From: Heliopora coerulea
Taxonomy: Eukaryota > Cnidaria > Anthozoa > Scleralcyonacea > Helioporidae
Reading direction: 5' to 3'
DNA length: 64,000 nucleotides
NCBI GenBank assembly: GCA_030142905.1
Contig: JASJOG010000007.1
Location: forward strand, 2,703,001-2,767,000
A program made the position numbers and the translations under genes. Under the pieces are notes generated by a model, which saw only the letters and a program-made list of their open reading frames with translations, made no database searches and had not been told where the DNA came from. Shown here in pieces: positions 21,863-33,047 of the stretch; position 1 is the first letter of the stretch, and every line of letters starts with the position of its first letter.

Positions 21863-24833
21863 TTATTTTTCTCGTTTGGAGTCTACGACGTTTTTTAAGT
21901 CTTTTGCAAGAGTTTCCAATCTTTTTCTATACTCCAGTTTCCCATAATTACAAGGAGGTACACCTTCAAATCCATACAGTCCACCCCACCACGCCGCAGC
22001 TATCACGCCGGTACTATCGCAGTCTCCTCCGTGAAGCATCGCTCCGTAACACAGCTCTTTCCAAGAACTTTTCGCCCTCAGGAGTGCGTCGTAAGCAATC
22101 ATCGGTGCATCATGGCCGCTGGCACCTCCCCAACCACTATAACTCACGGATTTATAAAATGCATCTCGCTCAGTAACTCCATACTTTTCAGGAAACGTTG
22201 GTTCTGAGTTACCATCAGATATTCCCCGAAGGTCAAGATAGGCCGTCCACTTGTCAGTGAAGTAGCCCCAGTTCTCCTTGTTTTCTTTAACATCTCGGTT
22301 GGTTTTCAGGACATACAGCCAAACTTTTGGCAGTGTTGCCATAAGCCCAGCACCCCAGCTCTCGATTGACTTTCTTTGGATGGCATAAGACATTAATAGA
22401 GCAGCGGCAAAAGAACCCAGATAGCCTAGGGGAGGAAAAAACAAACGTCTAAACAAAGACAGACAACATGAAAGCAGATTCACCTGACAGGGTTGGTCAC
22501 ACTGCAACTATTACCATACCATAAATTAAACAATTATTGGGTAATTCTCAGCATCATATCAAATACATTCAAAACAATGATAGCAGATGCAAGAAAAGAT
22601 TTGTAAGAAAAAGACTTGTGCAATTAACTTTCCAAACTGCTGCAGGCCATTTTTGCTGTTTTGTAATTTTCAAGGCCTTGAGGTGGTTACATCATCAGCA
22701 TCCAATAAATTTTTTTGGACAGCTCTGTCAAATAATTCACCATATTCAGCAGAAATGATGTGTGCACTGACCAATAACAGAAGAACTTTTGCCTAACCTA
22801 TGAAGTGGCAGACTCCCACTCTGCTCTATAAAATTGTCTAGCATAAACCAGAATAAACTTATATGGTGCACTCTTCCTCCTTAACTCATTAAGGGGCTGG
22901 GCACATCCCCTTGATGAGTAAAATCATCTGGTGTTAGTCGCAGTAAAATGATAAGATGTGCCCTTGTCCCTTAATGAGTTCATGGGCTAAATTCATACAT
23001 AAATAACTTCATAGTTAAGCCACATTAACAAACCGGTTGGGTGATTATGGGTCATTCTTCCACTTTCCACTGAAATCTCAATCAATTTGTCCAGTTGATC
23101 TTCATCTGGGTACATTAGTCCAATGCACATGGCTCGCATGGCTGCACCACAACCACCACCACGTGGGTTGAATGGTATATGGTATCCCTTTGGAACAAAA
23201 GGTTTTAATTTATAACAAGCATTAGTTGTACTTGTACCTGGAGCTCTTTCCCACATGTCCTGAAAAGCAGTCATACAACAAAGATTAGACTATTTGTAGA
23301 GGGTTGAAAAACCAGTGGTCGAATGCAACAAAGTAAAAATACTTTGTCAAAACTTTTCAGTGATTATCTCATGTAATCAACAGGGAACAAAGGAAAATTT
23401 TCAAAGTATACTTCAGTTGTAAAGAAATGCTTTTATTTTGAAATAAGACATACAGTTGACTCCCAATAACTCAAACTTTTGGGCAAATCAAAAAAGGTTC
23501 AAGTTATTGGGAATTTTTGAGTTATCAGGAGATAGCAACAAATGAATGGAAATCAAGGAATAAAATTGTGTTTCGTCTACATGCTTCATTACTATTCAAA
23601 CAAAGTGTGTTTTAGTCATGTTTATTTAAGAGAAAGAGCATAAAAAAAAAATGATACATTGCCAACAAAATGTGTTTTATACATACTTAATACCAAGACA
23701 CCAAAGAACTTGACAATTAGACACTTCAACATCAATGCATTCTGCTTAGTTTAATTTAAAGTAAATTAAATGTTCTGAATTATGTTTTGACATCACTTTA
23801 TGTCAAAACATAATTATCAAAACTAATAATTGTCAATAAAGTGCATGTCAAAACATGCACTTTATTGACAAATGAGGTTCTAGTTAATGAGGGGAAATTA
23901 TAAAGAAAATAACCTGAAAGGAAAACAATTTCACTTCAAGTTAGTGAGATGTTCAAGTTATCAAAGGGTTCAAGTTACCAAGGGTAAAATCACATTAAAA
24001 GTATAAAGCAAATTCAGGGAAAATTGATCTTGGTTTGAGTTAGTGAAAGCTTCAACTTATCAAGGGTTCAAGTTATAGGGAGTCAACTGTATCTTTATAT
24101 GATTTGTGAACCATTTTTGCTACTGGTATTTTAATTATTTTTTTTCAATACTAGTGGCAACTTGCAAAAGGCACAGCACCACTGAACTGTTTTTCAATTT
24201 TAATGGTGGAAAAATAACAGGAGAAACCATGGTGGTTAAAGAGAAAAATGATCTAATTCCTCTTCATCTAATAACCACCACAATAACCTTGAACAAATTC
24301 CTCTCAATTTAATACCCACTAGCTAACTTAAATATTAATGAGTGCCAGTTGTGTCTTACAGAGTTGATCTTTGATTCACCCCCCACCACACCTCTACAAT
24401 GAACACTGTTTAACAAAATTCCACCCCAAGCACATGACCCACCAAAAACCTGTGGTGTACATGGGAATACTGTCACAGCTAATGACACACATAACTTCTG
24501 TAAGAGATGTTTTTTTATTCCACTTGCAGCTACCTCATTAACAGCTTTCTTATACTTTGCAGCCATGGTTAAAAAGAGTTCTTCAGTTGTTTCCCAGTTG
24601 GTTACTAGAGCTTCTCCAGTAGCCAGATGGAGAACTGTATCATCGCTGACCCTCCACCCTTGAATATCAAGTTTTTCCAGGCCTCCCAACTTCTGCAGCT
24701 CCTCATGAATATCAATGCCTCTTAGGGCGAATTCCCACTCTCCGTTTTTATAGCCAATTGCATCTCCAACACCACTGAGAACCATAGCCGCTCGATACCT
24801 TTCCTCCATATCTGGGCTATCCACCATTGCCAT
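21863..24833 (-). CDS. ADPRH: ADP-ribosylarginine hydrolase (ARH1 family)
   Basis: Three exons on the minus strand: 24534-24833, 23034-23259, 21863-22425. The joins keep frame and give 362 residues (human ARH1 is 357). Family motifs: GDAIGY near residue 23, [14 protein letters not shown] with the first acidic metal ligands (residues 63-66), [26 protein letters not shown], then [22 protein letters not shown] and the second metal site HGGDCDSTG (residues 307-315). The enzyme removes ADP-ribose from arginine side chains using two Mg2+ ions. The full set of acidic ligands is present, so it should be active. The first exon is ended at GAG/GTAGCT because this joins smoothly to the next motif; the frame stays open past it. 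A Tigger-like element and family A repeats sit in its introns. Confidence 0.93.
22800..22985. repeat. Dispersed repeat, family A (two adjacent copies)
   Basis: 22800-22900 has ACTCTGCTCTATAAAATTGT and AGCATAAACCAGAATAAAC. 22895-22985 has GAGTAAAATCATCTGGTGTT and AAAATGATAAGATGTGCCC. Both are followed by CCTTAA(C/T)(T/G)(C/A)A(T/G)-like sequence. They lie in a hydrolase intron. Confidence 0.5.
23453..24089. mobile_element. Tigger/pogo-like non-autonomous element, 637 bp
   Basis: Ends are CAGTTGACTCCC and GGGAGTCAACTG, flanked by TA on both sides (23451-23452 and 24090-24091), as for Tc1/mariner-pogo elements. Several internal motifs of the form TTCAAGTTAT repeat near both ends. A perfect 19-bp hairpin lies inside (23830-23848 with 23853-23871). 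No transposase frame. Inserted in the first intron of the hydrolase gene. Confidence 0.85.
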
Positions 24834-25920
24834 ATTCTGAAATGAAAACAGTATGCAAATGGTACACCAATCCTATCAACAATCTTGAACGTGACTATTC
24901 ACATGCACCAAATCCCAACTCTCAGTTGTCTCACCAGCTCAAGGAGAAAGGACGGGAATAGCACTGCATTTGATGCGATAGCGATGTTCAGTAGTAAAAC
25001 TGTGGTGGCCTTTGAAAATATTGCATAAAATTTCCCCGATTAACTTAATATTAAATCGTTGACAGACTGAAGTTGTAAAAGATACCTAAAGATTTCACCT
25101 TCGGTTTGTCTCCACATTCGTGCAAAGTTGCAAAATGCATATCACCTGTCGCTGCTTGTTAGTACCCAATCTTCCTCGGTTCGGATATAGACTTACCGAA
25201 GTTGTTCATACTTCAATGGTAAGTACCATTCACCTCCCCAACATGACATTCTTGATTAATAATCAGATCAGTGGTTTCTTACTGGAATACTGTTTCCGGC
25301 AAATGGCAGCGACATGTTTAACTGAGCAATCTCATGAATTTCCTAATTTAAATACTTCTTAAAGGGGCAGATATAGCATTCCATTATCATTTACTCACCC
25401 ACAAACCCTCAATGTCACATCAGTGTCCCCACCATTAAATTTCCATTACACTGATAGCTGGTGGCATTTCTTTTCCCACTCCACACCATAGCGGCTTACA
25501 TTTAATTGAAGTCTGGTATTTTCCCAATATCATAGTTGTTTGGTGTGAAAACACCACCATCTTACATAGTATCCTGCCCACAACAGCCCTAGCAGGAGGA
25601 ACACCATCACAACAGCAGAATCCAGTTGCACACCCAAGAAGAAAATGTTTTGATGGGATCAAAACCTTACCCATCCCTCATATTTGACATCAGTAGGTGA
25701 AGGAACATGTTAACACACAACAGCATACAAATTTCAATGCCTAACTCAATCTTTATTCTGCAAATGAGCTTTCAAAGGGTTTTCTGACCACAATAATTAC
25801 AGCAGAAAGTTTAAAAGAAAAGAGGAAGGGAAAGATGGAAGAATGAGTTTTGAAACTAGCAGGGCAATGAAAGTAAGCAAAAACAGATGTTTATTCAAAT
25901 ACAGGAGTCAGTAATGTTGA
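24834..25920. other. Hydrolase 5' flank, no firm gene
   Basis: The hydrolase promoter should be here. A plus-strand frame at 25120-25218 begins ATG and ends at a good donor (ATG/GTAAGT), which could be a first exon of a plus-strand gene, but no matching downstream exon was found. Otherwise nothing recognised. Confidence 0.3.
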
Positions 25921-25929
25921 TGAAGTATT

Positions 25930-25999
25930 TATTTATTTTGCTTTTCATAGAAGTCACTTTCACATGTTTTCTTCATGTAGACAGCCTTCTTGAACAACT
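25930..25999 (-). CDS. Candidate terminal exon, unrecognised
   Basis: Minus strand: acceptor TTCTCTTACAG is followed by 22 open codons (reading LFKKAVYMKKT...FYEKQNK) and TAA, which overlaps an AATAAA signal. The peptide looks protein-like, but no upstream exon could be linked. The RPS9 3' end lies about 0.9 kb upstream on the same strand. Weak. Confidence 0.25.
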
Positions 26000-26936
26000 G
26001 TAAGAGAATTGTAAAATGGTGATCAGTTATCACTGGTGTAAACAAAATCAGCTGTACAGATTAAAAAATCGAAAAATAAACATCAAATAAATAAATATTT
26101 CTCAAACAAAAAAATCAAATAAATAAACATTTCTCTTTTGTGATAGAATCGGACTATTATTTTAAGCCAAAAGGGTCAGGAAACTGCTAAAACTTGAGGG
26201 AAGGCCCTTCATCAGAGAGAAGTGTATTCCAAAGAAGGAACTTCACTCAAAATATTAGTTTCTTATCTAGTAAGTTCAGCAGTTCCCTAATGCTTCAGGC
26301 TTTTCACATATTGTTCTGCACCACAAATCAAGCATTCTTTTTTCATATTATCCAGCTGTTTTACTCTGGCAAATGCAAGATTATTTTACTTTTCAAAGGG
26401 GAGAGGCTTGATATGTTATGGTTACAGGAATTTAAAAGTGAAATAAGCATTTATCATAGTTGTAGTAATAAAGAAGTGACATACACAGTGTGTATTTTTT
26501 TTCATAATTACTTTAGTATTCATTACTTGAGGACCACAAGTACATTGACTGTACACTGTTTCATGTTATTCTTGTAAAATAAATTTTATCTATCAATTAT
26601 GAGACATTTTCTTTAAACTGCAGATTTATTGATAAACATGACAATTAATCAATTGTTCCAAGAAGCCATTTGAGTTTGGTAATTATTCAGGGAAAAAAAT
26701 TCAGCCAGTTTACAAAGATCCATCTATGGTCAAAAGCAATTTAGCAGGAATTTAGAGAAAACTTTCTTATCATAGATACATGCCATTTATCTATGGCCAA
26801 GTCTGCAACAAAATTTGAACCTTCATAGTTGTTCCAGATTTGGCTTGGTATTCAGTATTTATATATTGGCTATGCATCTCAGTTTTGGAAAGAACATTGA
26901 AAATGGACAGACATTTCAGTTATTATACCTACCTTA

Positions 26937-27948
26937 CTAATCCTCATCTTCATCCTCTCCACCTGAGCCACCTTGGGCTCCCTTCTTCATATTCTTTCTC
27001 TTCACACGTCCAGGCCGTCCACCACCATAGGGTGATTTGGAACTGAAGTCAATATGTTTCTGAGAGTCTAGTCGTACAATGAATGATGGAACATTTACAA
27101 GCTGCTTGCGTACTCTAAGAAAACACAAATCAATCCATTATCATTCAACCAGTAGTACAACACCAATATCGAATTTTTTGAAATGGTAAACCATCATAAA
27201 GCTCATTTCAAACTGAATGGTTTTACCCTGAACAAAAAGAACCAACTCTGGGTATTTTGTCAGTGAGTTACAGGACATATTTGTAATAAATAGCTTGTTT
27301 TAAATGGCTGAAAGGTTTGGCATGCTTTGTTGAATTGTATGATTGTCGCACACATCTTTCATGTTGATTCCTTGATCTTATTTGGATTAAGGTTTAATTT
27401 TCAATCATGGTTAAAGATCCATTTCAGTATCATAGGACATTTAGCAAATTGCCTTTTACCCTTGAAGGGCACAGGTAGTTAATACCTAAATTGATCAGGG
27501 AAATTTGCTCATAAGTTTCATATCAGTGACCTCAAATGCTTTTCACCAACCTAATATGTCGCTGGAAAATCAAAACACGGGCATGGTGGATTGATTTGGC
27601 CAAACCAAGTTTGAACACCTGAGTCTGGAGTCGTCTTTCCAAGAAATCTTCAATACGAAGGCCCAAAACATAATCCAACTTCATTCGGCTTTCATCTAAT
27701 ACCCCAATACGAACAAGTCGACGAAGTAAAGCGTTTCCCTCAAACAGTCGGCGTGGGTCTTTCTCATCCAAGGTAAGCAATTCTCGAGCCGCTTTACGAA
27801 TTTTCGCTAAAGTGTACTTTACACGCCATACTTCACGCTTATTTCGTAATCCGTATTCCCCAATAATCTTCAGTTCTTGGTCCAAACGTTCCTTTTCAAA
27901 AGGACGACGAGGAGTCGTAAAAGTTTTCGAACTCACAGCTCTGGGCAT
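26937..27948 (-). CDS. RPS9: 40S ribosomal protein S9 (uS4)
   Basis: Two exons on the minus strand, 27551-27948 and 26937-27114, joined within an arginine codon (AG/A) to give 191 residues (human 194). It starts [20 protein letters not shown], contains the S4 RNA-binding segment [20 protein letters not shown], and ends with [15 protein letters not shown] and an acidic GGEDEDED tail. It is a core protein of the small ribosomal subunit and of decoding-site assembly. The intron (436 bp) holds an imperfect hairpin at 27185-27228. No snoRNA boxes could be confirmed. The gene is head-to-head with the small membrane-protein gene at 28811. Confidence 0.97.
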
Positions 27949-28810
27949 CTTGACTCAATCAAGATGGCGACGAAAAAGGAAGAAAGAACGAGTGAAACAC
28001 GTGCATATCCCGATGTCCTGAGCGATCCCACGAGAACTTCTGGGTAATAATTATTCCACTATTGAACGTGATCATACATCATTATCCACCATTATCCATC
28101 GGCACATGTCTGTAGACATCTGTGGTTGAAAAATACACTCACAAACAAAATATTTTGACTAAATCTAAACCTTTTTGCATGCCTGTCTGTGTAAGGAAAT
28201 GGTGGCTGGACTACTAAGTTTGGTACATTTAAGGAGAAAATGTTCTGGTAGGATTTGATATGGTTGTGTCAGAAAGATTAGCTATATATATATTTATCAA
28301 CTCAAGCTTTGGCAGGTTACTGTAGTATTATCATATCCTGTTAGCAAATAATGATCAATCAGAAGAATATAACACCCTTGAAAAATAATCTAAACAAAAT
28401 GTATGTATCAATTTAGATATGCCCAGAGATCACTTTGAAGAGGTGCCCTGCAGTGCTCACGCATTACAGAATTTTAGTGACATGTTTCACTTGTCACCTG
28501 GCTAGTCATTAAATGACTAAAAGGAAGGCTAACTTTGTTGGTCAAACAAGATTTTTTGCCTAATCCGTCCAGACAATTGTCTTACGTCTGACCATTATTT
28601 TGTGCCTTGAATACTCCAAAATATTTACAACAGACAACAAAATATAATTATAATTATATTAAGTATTAAGTATAAAAGGACGTAGATTGATGAACGTTGA
28701 CATAAAATGATGAATAATGGGAATTGATAAACAAATCATTAAAGTAAGACAAATTATCTACCAACTTTTATTGGCTACCAGGCTCCTCACCTCATACTGG
28801 AAATTTCAAA
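27949..28810. promoter_or_regulatory. Shared upstream region of RPS9 and a membrane-protein gene
   Basis: 862 bp separate the two divergent start codons. No other gene is seen here. A short TA run lies near 28282. Specific promoter motifs could not be identified by eye. Confidence 0.35.
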
Positions 28811-30676
28811 ATGGCGACTTCCATGCTTATCTACCAGGGGAGGAATGGTTATAGAAAATCACATCGCCGTTTTATTTGGAGGTACTTCTTGACCCTATTT
28901 ACTTTTAAAAAATGAAAAAGGAGTATAGGCAGTTAAATTGTGAAATATATGTGGTGGAATTTTGATAAAATTACCACAGTAAATAGACGAGGAAGTACGT
29001 TCAAGTGTATGTGCAATCAGCAGTGGCGGAGATGGGGAAGGCAAGAGGGGACTTGCTACCCTAAGAGAAAATTTTTGCCCCCCTATTATGCCCTACTAAT
29101 CTCGAATAGGAAGTGTAAGATTTGTATATCTTAGTGGTTATTTATGCATGAAAACGGATTTTTAAAATATGAGGGATGTTATTACAAGGCTATGATATTT
29201 AACTGGACTCACAGAAATTGAGTATTTCATTATATTAATTGTATATATATATCTCGCCGTTAATTTAGCATATTTACCTGGAGGTTTTCCCCCCTTAGAA
29301 ATCCTGTTGCCCCTTTTTTAACTCCTCAGATAGGAATTCTGATGCTGCCATGAGTAATTACTGAATACAACCATAAAAACAATGACAACAGTGGAAAGAA
29401 TACAGGGGTGTAACTAGAGGCAAAGTTGGGGGTTGGGACTCCAGCACTTTTTGTGGGCAGTCATGTGTATGCTGTTAGCAACAGATTTTTGCCCTCATTT
29501 TCCAAACCTAAATGTAGATTAACAGCCCTCGAAATTATCAAAATCTTCCAAACAGTACTTCTTGCTGACCCTTGCCATTTAAAATCCCTGGTTGCACCTC
29601 TGCAATGTACAACAGAGATTCTGTAATAACAATTACAACAATAATGACAAGATAATGACAAACAAAAACTTTTGGAAGAGGTGAGGAGAAACTATTGAAT
29701 CTTGAATTATTGAATCTAACCTTCTCAACAACTAACTCATCTTCATTTTCAAAACTCAAACACAACTTGCCATCTGATTGAAGTAAGTGAAAAAGTTAGA
29801 ATGTGAAACCGTGACTCATTTCATATATAAAGAAATTTCCTTTTAGTTCAGTTCAATATTAAATCTTAGACAGTAAAAATAGGTTAGACAACAGCAACAA
29901 CAACAACAGCAACTTTATAAGTGCTATTTACCTTACCAACTCATTTCAATTGGAAAATTAAGAAGCAAATGCATAGTGCAGGTCACCTGTAATAACCATA
30001 TAGGCCAATCAAGACAGGTGGCAATTAAGGTAAAATATAAAAAATATCAGAGACGAGTAAACTGATGTAATATGTAATATTATTCCTATATATTTTACAC
30101 ATAAACAGGTTTAATAAGTGAATTAGAGAGAAAGTGATAGGTTATTACATAAATGAATGTATATACTGTACTAAAATTTAGTAATCATTAAAACATAAAC
30201 AGTTGTAATCCATTAAATATAATTCATACATTTTTCTCTTAATCTGTCTCAGGTCTTTGTGGCAAACATTAACACATACCAAGGAATGGAATAGAGTAGT
30301 AGCAGTGTGTACCTGTCACTGTAACATCAGATATTTGTCAACATCAAAGACACTTGACAGCAATAGATACTCAGAGGATGAAAAAATGAGAGATGAACCA
30401 ATTGCATACTCTGAATCACCAGCACAGAAACATAGAGTTGCTGACACTCTTCAATATGATCCTCAAAAGCTAAGTTCAATCCGACCCCTGGTTTTATGTC
30501 TGGGGTTTTTATCTGGCTTAATATACTTTGGTTTTATACGTAATGAAACAGAATCAGAGAAAAAGATATTTGATTGGAGTGATCCAGAAGAAGATAAGTC
30601 CATACTAGTCTTAAGCCAAGAAAGAACTCCAAAATCAAGGGAAAATGGGATTAAAGATAAAAATGGAAGTAACTGA
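28811..30676 (+). CDS. Small single-pass membrane protein, unknown function
   Basis: Two exons, 28811-28881 and 30253-30676, joined at AG/G to give 164 residues. The ATG is in a good context (AAAATGG). The first 24 residues are basic and lack acidic residues (YRKSHRRFIWR), which could be a mitochondrial targeting sequence. A Cys-rich patch (VCTCHC) lies near residue 43-48. One hydrophobic segment, PLVLCLGFLSGLIYFGFI (residues about 102-119), is followed by an acidic then Lys-rich tail. I do not recognise the family. Both exons and their splice sites (GTACTT; TCTCAG) are convincing because phase and reading frame agree across a 1.4 kb intron. Confidence 0.65.
29403..29601. mobile_element. Possible hAT-like MITE
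   Basis: Left end CAGGGGTGTAACTAGAG and right end CCTGGTTGCACCTCTG are inverted copies with a few mismatches. The expected 8-bp duplication is not evident. In the intron of the membrane-protein gene. Confidence 0.4.
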
Positions 30677-31690
30677 GAACTTCAGGCTAGCTTTGATACT
30701 GGAAGCAAGGTTGTCATTCATTGATAGCACATGTAACATATATTTATTTCAGATTGTTTTGAATTAAGTGGCATTATAATAGTTAATGTTTTAATTGAAG
30801 CTGTAGGATTTGTTTCTAGTTCTAACCACTAGCTGGGTTGAACAGGGACATGTTCAACACTGGCAAGTAGTTAGTGCATGAAACAAATTCACAATGTTGG
30901 GGCAAAGACGAGAGCAGTGGTGGACACTTCAGGAAATATTGGGGGGGTGAGTACTGAAGGCACGAGCCTTTTAGGGGGGTCTGGGGGCATGCTCCATTAA
31001 TTCATCACATTTAATTTGTGATATTAGAAATTTAGAATACTGTTTCTTGTTTGTTTTTAAACAATGCCATTTTGTTCTGTTATGTTGATTGTTTGTTGTT
31101 ATCATTGTGCTTCCTTTTCTTAAAAAGAAGACCTCTTTGTGCTTCCATTTTTCAAAATGAAAGCTTCAGCTGAAATCATTGGGGGGGTGATCGCCCCCCA
31201 TTGCCCCCCCTAGTGTCCGTCACTGAGTGGAGGATGAAAAATCTGGGAACGGTTGATAGAAGTCTACATGTGAGAAGTTATAAGTATTGAATTCACTAGT
31301 GTGTGGTTGTAGTGCAGTCATATTATTGAAAATTTAGAAGTGCCAATCAAAAGACAAAATGCTTGCATTCAAATACATTTAGTTTACTGTAAAGAGTGTA
31401 GTAATGACTTAACTGTATGCTAATATGAATAAATTTTGGCACTGTTAATTGTTGTTCACTTCAATATATATGTAATATTTAAAAACTGAGCAGACGTGTT
31501 TTATTGGGATTTATAAAATTCACCTCTTGATATGCTAAATTGTGAAAAAAGTTTAGAAATTTATATTTTCTAAGCCAAAAAATGTAACTTCTCCACCAAT
31601 AAAGTCACATGTGTCTTTATCACATATAAAGACATGACCTGGTTATGATTTTCTTTTGTATTTTCCTCATGAATTCTTAACAAATTTTAT
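30677..31690. other. 3' flank with a hAT-like inverted-repeat segment
   Basis: A segment at 30915-31225 has ends CAGTGGTGGACACT and AGTGTCCGTCACTG, and G-rich stretches next to each end (GGGGGGGTGA), including a GGGGGGGTGATCGCCCCCC hairpin at 31182-31200. It resembles a hAT MITE, but no 8-bp duplication is visible. The remainder shows nothing recognisable. Confidence 0.45.
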
Positions 31691-31731
31691 AAATATATAT
31701 ATATATATATATTATATCGCTTACCTCAAAA

Positions 31732-31777
31732 AGTCACTACAGCCTGTTTCATCTTGGGAAAGAATCTTCAGGTGACT
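31732..31777 (-). ncRNA. Hammerhead ribozyme, type I, short stem III
   Basis: Minus strand: stem I AGTCAC, core CTGAAGA (31765-31771), stem II TCTT/AAGA with loop TCCC, core GAAA (31747-31750), stem III CAG/CTG with a one-base loop, cleavage triplet GUA (31738-31740), stem I GTGACT (31732-31737). Stem I is a perfect 6 bp. It lies just downstream of the GIY-YIG fragment on the same strand, where Penelope-like elements carry this ribozyme. Confidence 0.75.
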
Positions 31778-31803
31778 GACGAACTTCGAAACCAGGAAGC
31801 TTT

Positions 31804-32227
31804 TTATGCGTAGGTCGGAATGTGGCCGTTAGGGCGTGGAACAATAGGGGGATTTTGTTTTTGTTTTAGGTTGTTTATGCGGAACTTGACCTTGTGTGGG
31901 CAGGCCGAAACTATTTCCGATCTTTTGTTTAGCAAGTTATTTTTATCTTTTACGTTCAAAATAGAAAATTTTTCCTCTAGACATAAATTACATCGTTTTG
32001 ATCCTCCTGAATATGAAATAGCGTGTTTTAAAATAGACCATTTTATGGTGAAATCTTGTTTGTTGTTTTTCAAATTCCAAATGTGTTTAGAAAGCTCCGT
32101 TTCATTAGAATATTTTATGTGTTGAAAAGACTTAGTGTGGTTACGATATCGCTCTTTGAATGTCTTAGATGTCATCCCTATGTAGTGTTTTGTGGTGTTC
32201 GTGTTGCATGTTGTGACTGATGCTTTG
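31804..32227 (-). pseudogene. Penelope-like element GIY-YIG endonuclease fragment
   Basis: About 140 residues with HYIGMTSKTFKERYRNH (the YIG and R/H motifs), ETELSKHIWNLK, a CxxC knuckle RCNLCLEEKF, and LLNKRSEIVSACPHK, in the order seen at the C-terminus of Penelope-like retroelement proteins. In its N-terminal direction the frame runs into a TA microsatellite, so the reverse transcriptase is missing: a 5'-truncated copy. The stop lies at 31804, just before the hammerhead-bearing tail. Confidence 0.85.
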
Positions 32228-32375
32228 TATATATATATATATATATATATACACACAAAGCTTTTATATATATATATAAAACTTTGTATATATATATATA
32301 TACATACATATATATACAAATTTATATATATATATAAATTTATACATAAATTTTATATTATAAATTTATACATAA

Positions 32376-32410
<35 letters not shown>
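32228..32410. repeat. (TA)n and AT-rich microsatellite
   Basis: Alternating TA with short insertions (ACACACAAAG, ACATACATA). It separates the truncated GIY-YIG fragment from the palindrome. Confidence 0.9.
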
Positions 32411-32411
<1 letters not shown>

Positions 32412-32428
32412 TTAAAAAACCCGAGAAT

Positions 32429-32481
32429 ACTTTTCAAAGACATGTTTTGGCAAGACTTATGCCATCTTCAGTTTACAAAGT
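32429..32481 (-). ncRNA. Hammerhead ribozyme, defective copy
   Basis: Mirror copy of the hammerhead at 32981-33033. The core CTGAAGA is intact, but the GAAA box reads AAAA (plus strand TTTT at 32444-32447). The changed base corresponds to the conserved G of that box, needed for cleavage, so this copy is probably inactive. Confidence 0.65.
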
Positions 32482-32980
32482 GATGTTTGCAAGGCTTTTT
32501 TTAACTAATTACATTGACGATATGTTGGATGATTAATTACAATGACAATGTGTTGTGTGAGGATTAACGGAGGCGGTATCAGATGATAATTACTAGCAGA
32601 GGAAGGTGTTGATATGTTGCATTTGTGTGTTTAATTCTGGTTTTTTATTTTGGATGTGAATAGGTTCTTTCAATTTGAGTGTGAAAGTGGTTTTGGCCGA
32701 ATCTAAAATTTTAAAGCAGTTAGGTTAAAATTTTAGATTCGGCCAAAACCACTTTCACACTCAAATTGAAAGAACCTATTCACATCCAAAATAGAAAACC
32801 AGAATTAAACACACAAATGCAACATATCAACACCTTCCTCTGCTGGTAATTATTGTCTGATACCGCCTCTATTAATCCTCACACAACACACTGTCATTGT
32901 AATTAATCATCTAACATATCGTCATTGTAATTAGTTAATTTATTCATACTATAATTCCTATTTAAAGCCTTGCAAACATC

Positions 32981-33033
32981 ACTTTGTAAACTGAAGATGG
33001 CATAAGTCTTGCCGAAACATGTCTTTGAAAAGT
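32981..33033 (+). ncRNA. Hammerhead ribozyme, intact core
   Basis: Stem I ACTTTGTAAA (32981-32990) pairs with TTTGAAAAGT (33024-33033) with one mismatch and one wobble. Core CTGAAGA (32991-32997), stem II GGC/GCC with loop ATAAGTCTT, core GAAA (33014-33017), minimal stem III CAUG, cleavage triplet GUC (33021-33023). Confidence 0.72.
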
Positions 33034-33047
33034 ATTCTCGTGTTTTT

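Larger units (their letters stand above)
32419..33047. repeat. ~630 bp palindrome of inverted Penelope-like terminal repeats
   Basis: Two arms of about 300 bp meet around a 10-base spacer (32715-32724). The arms match closely throughout; the left arm lacks about 25 bp near 32500. Each arm has a hammerhead ribozyme near its outer end, in opposite orientations. (TA)n flanks both sides (to 32408 and from 33048). Long inverted terminal repeats of this kind are known in Penelope-like elements. The arms could form a cruciform or a long RNA hairpin. Confidence 0.8.

Noticed and set aside
27115..27550. Possible snoRNA in the RPS9 intron
   Set aside because: There is a hairpin at 27185-27228, but convincing C/D or H/ACA boxes were not found.
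32192..32536. Ile/Tyr-rich plus-strand frame
   Set aside because: Translation of (TA)n next to Penelope-like debris.
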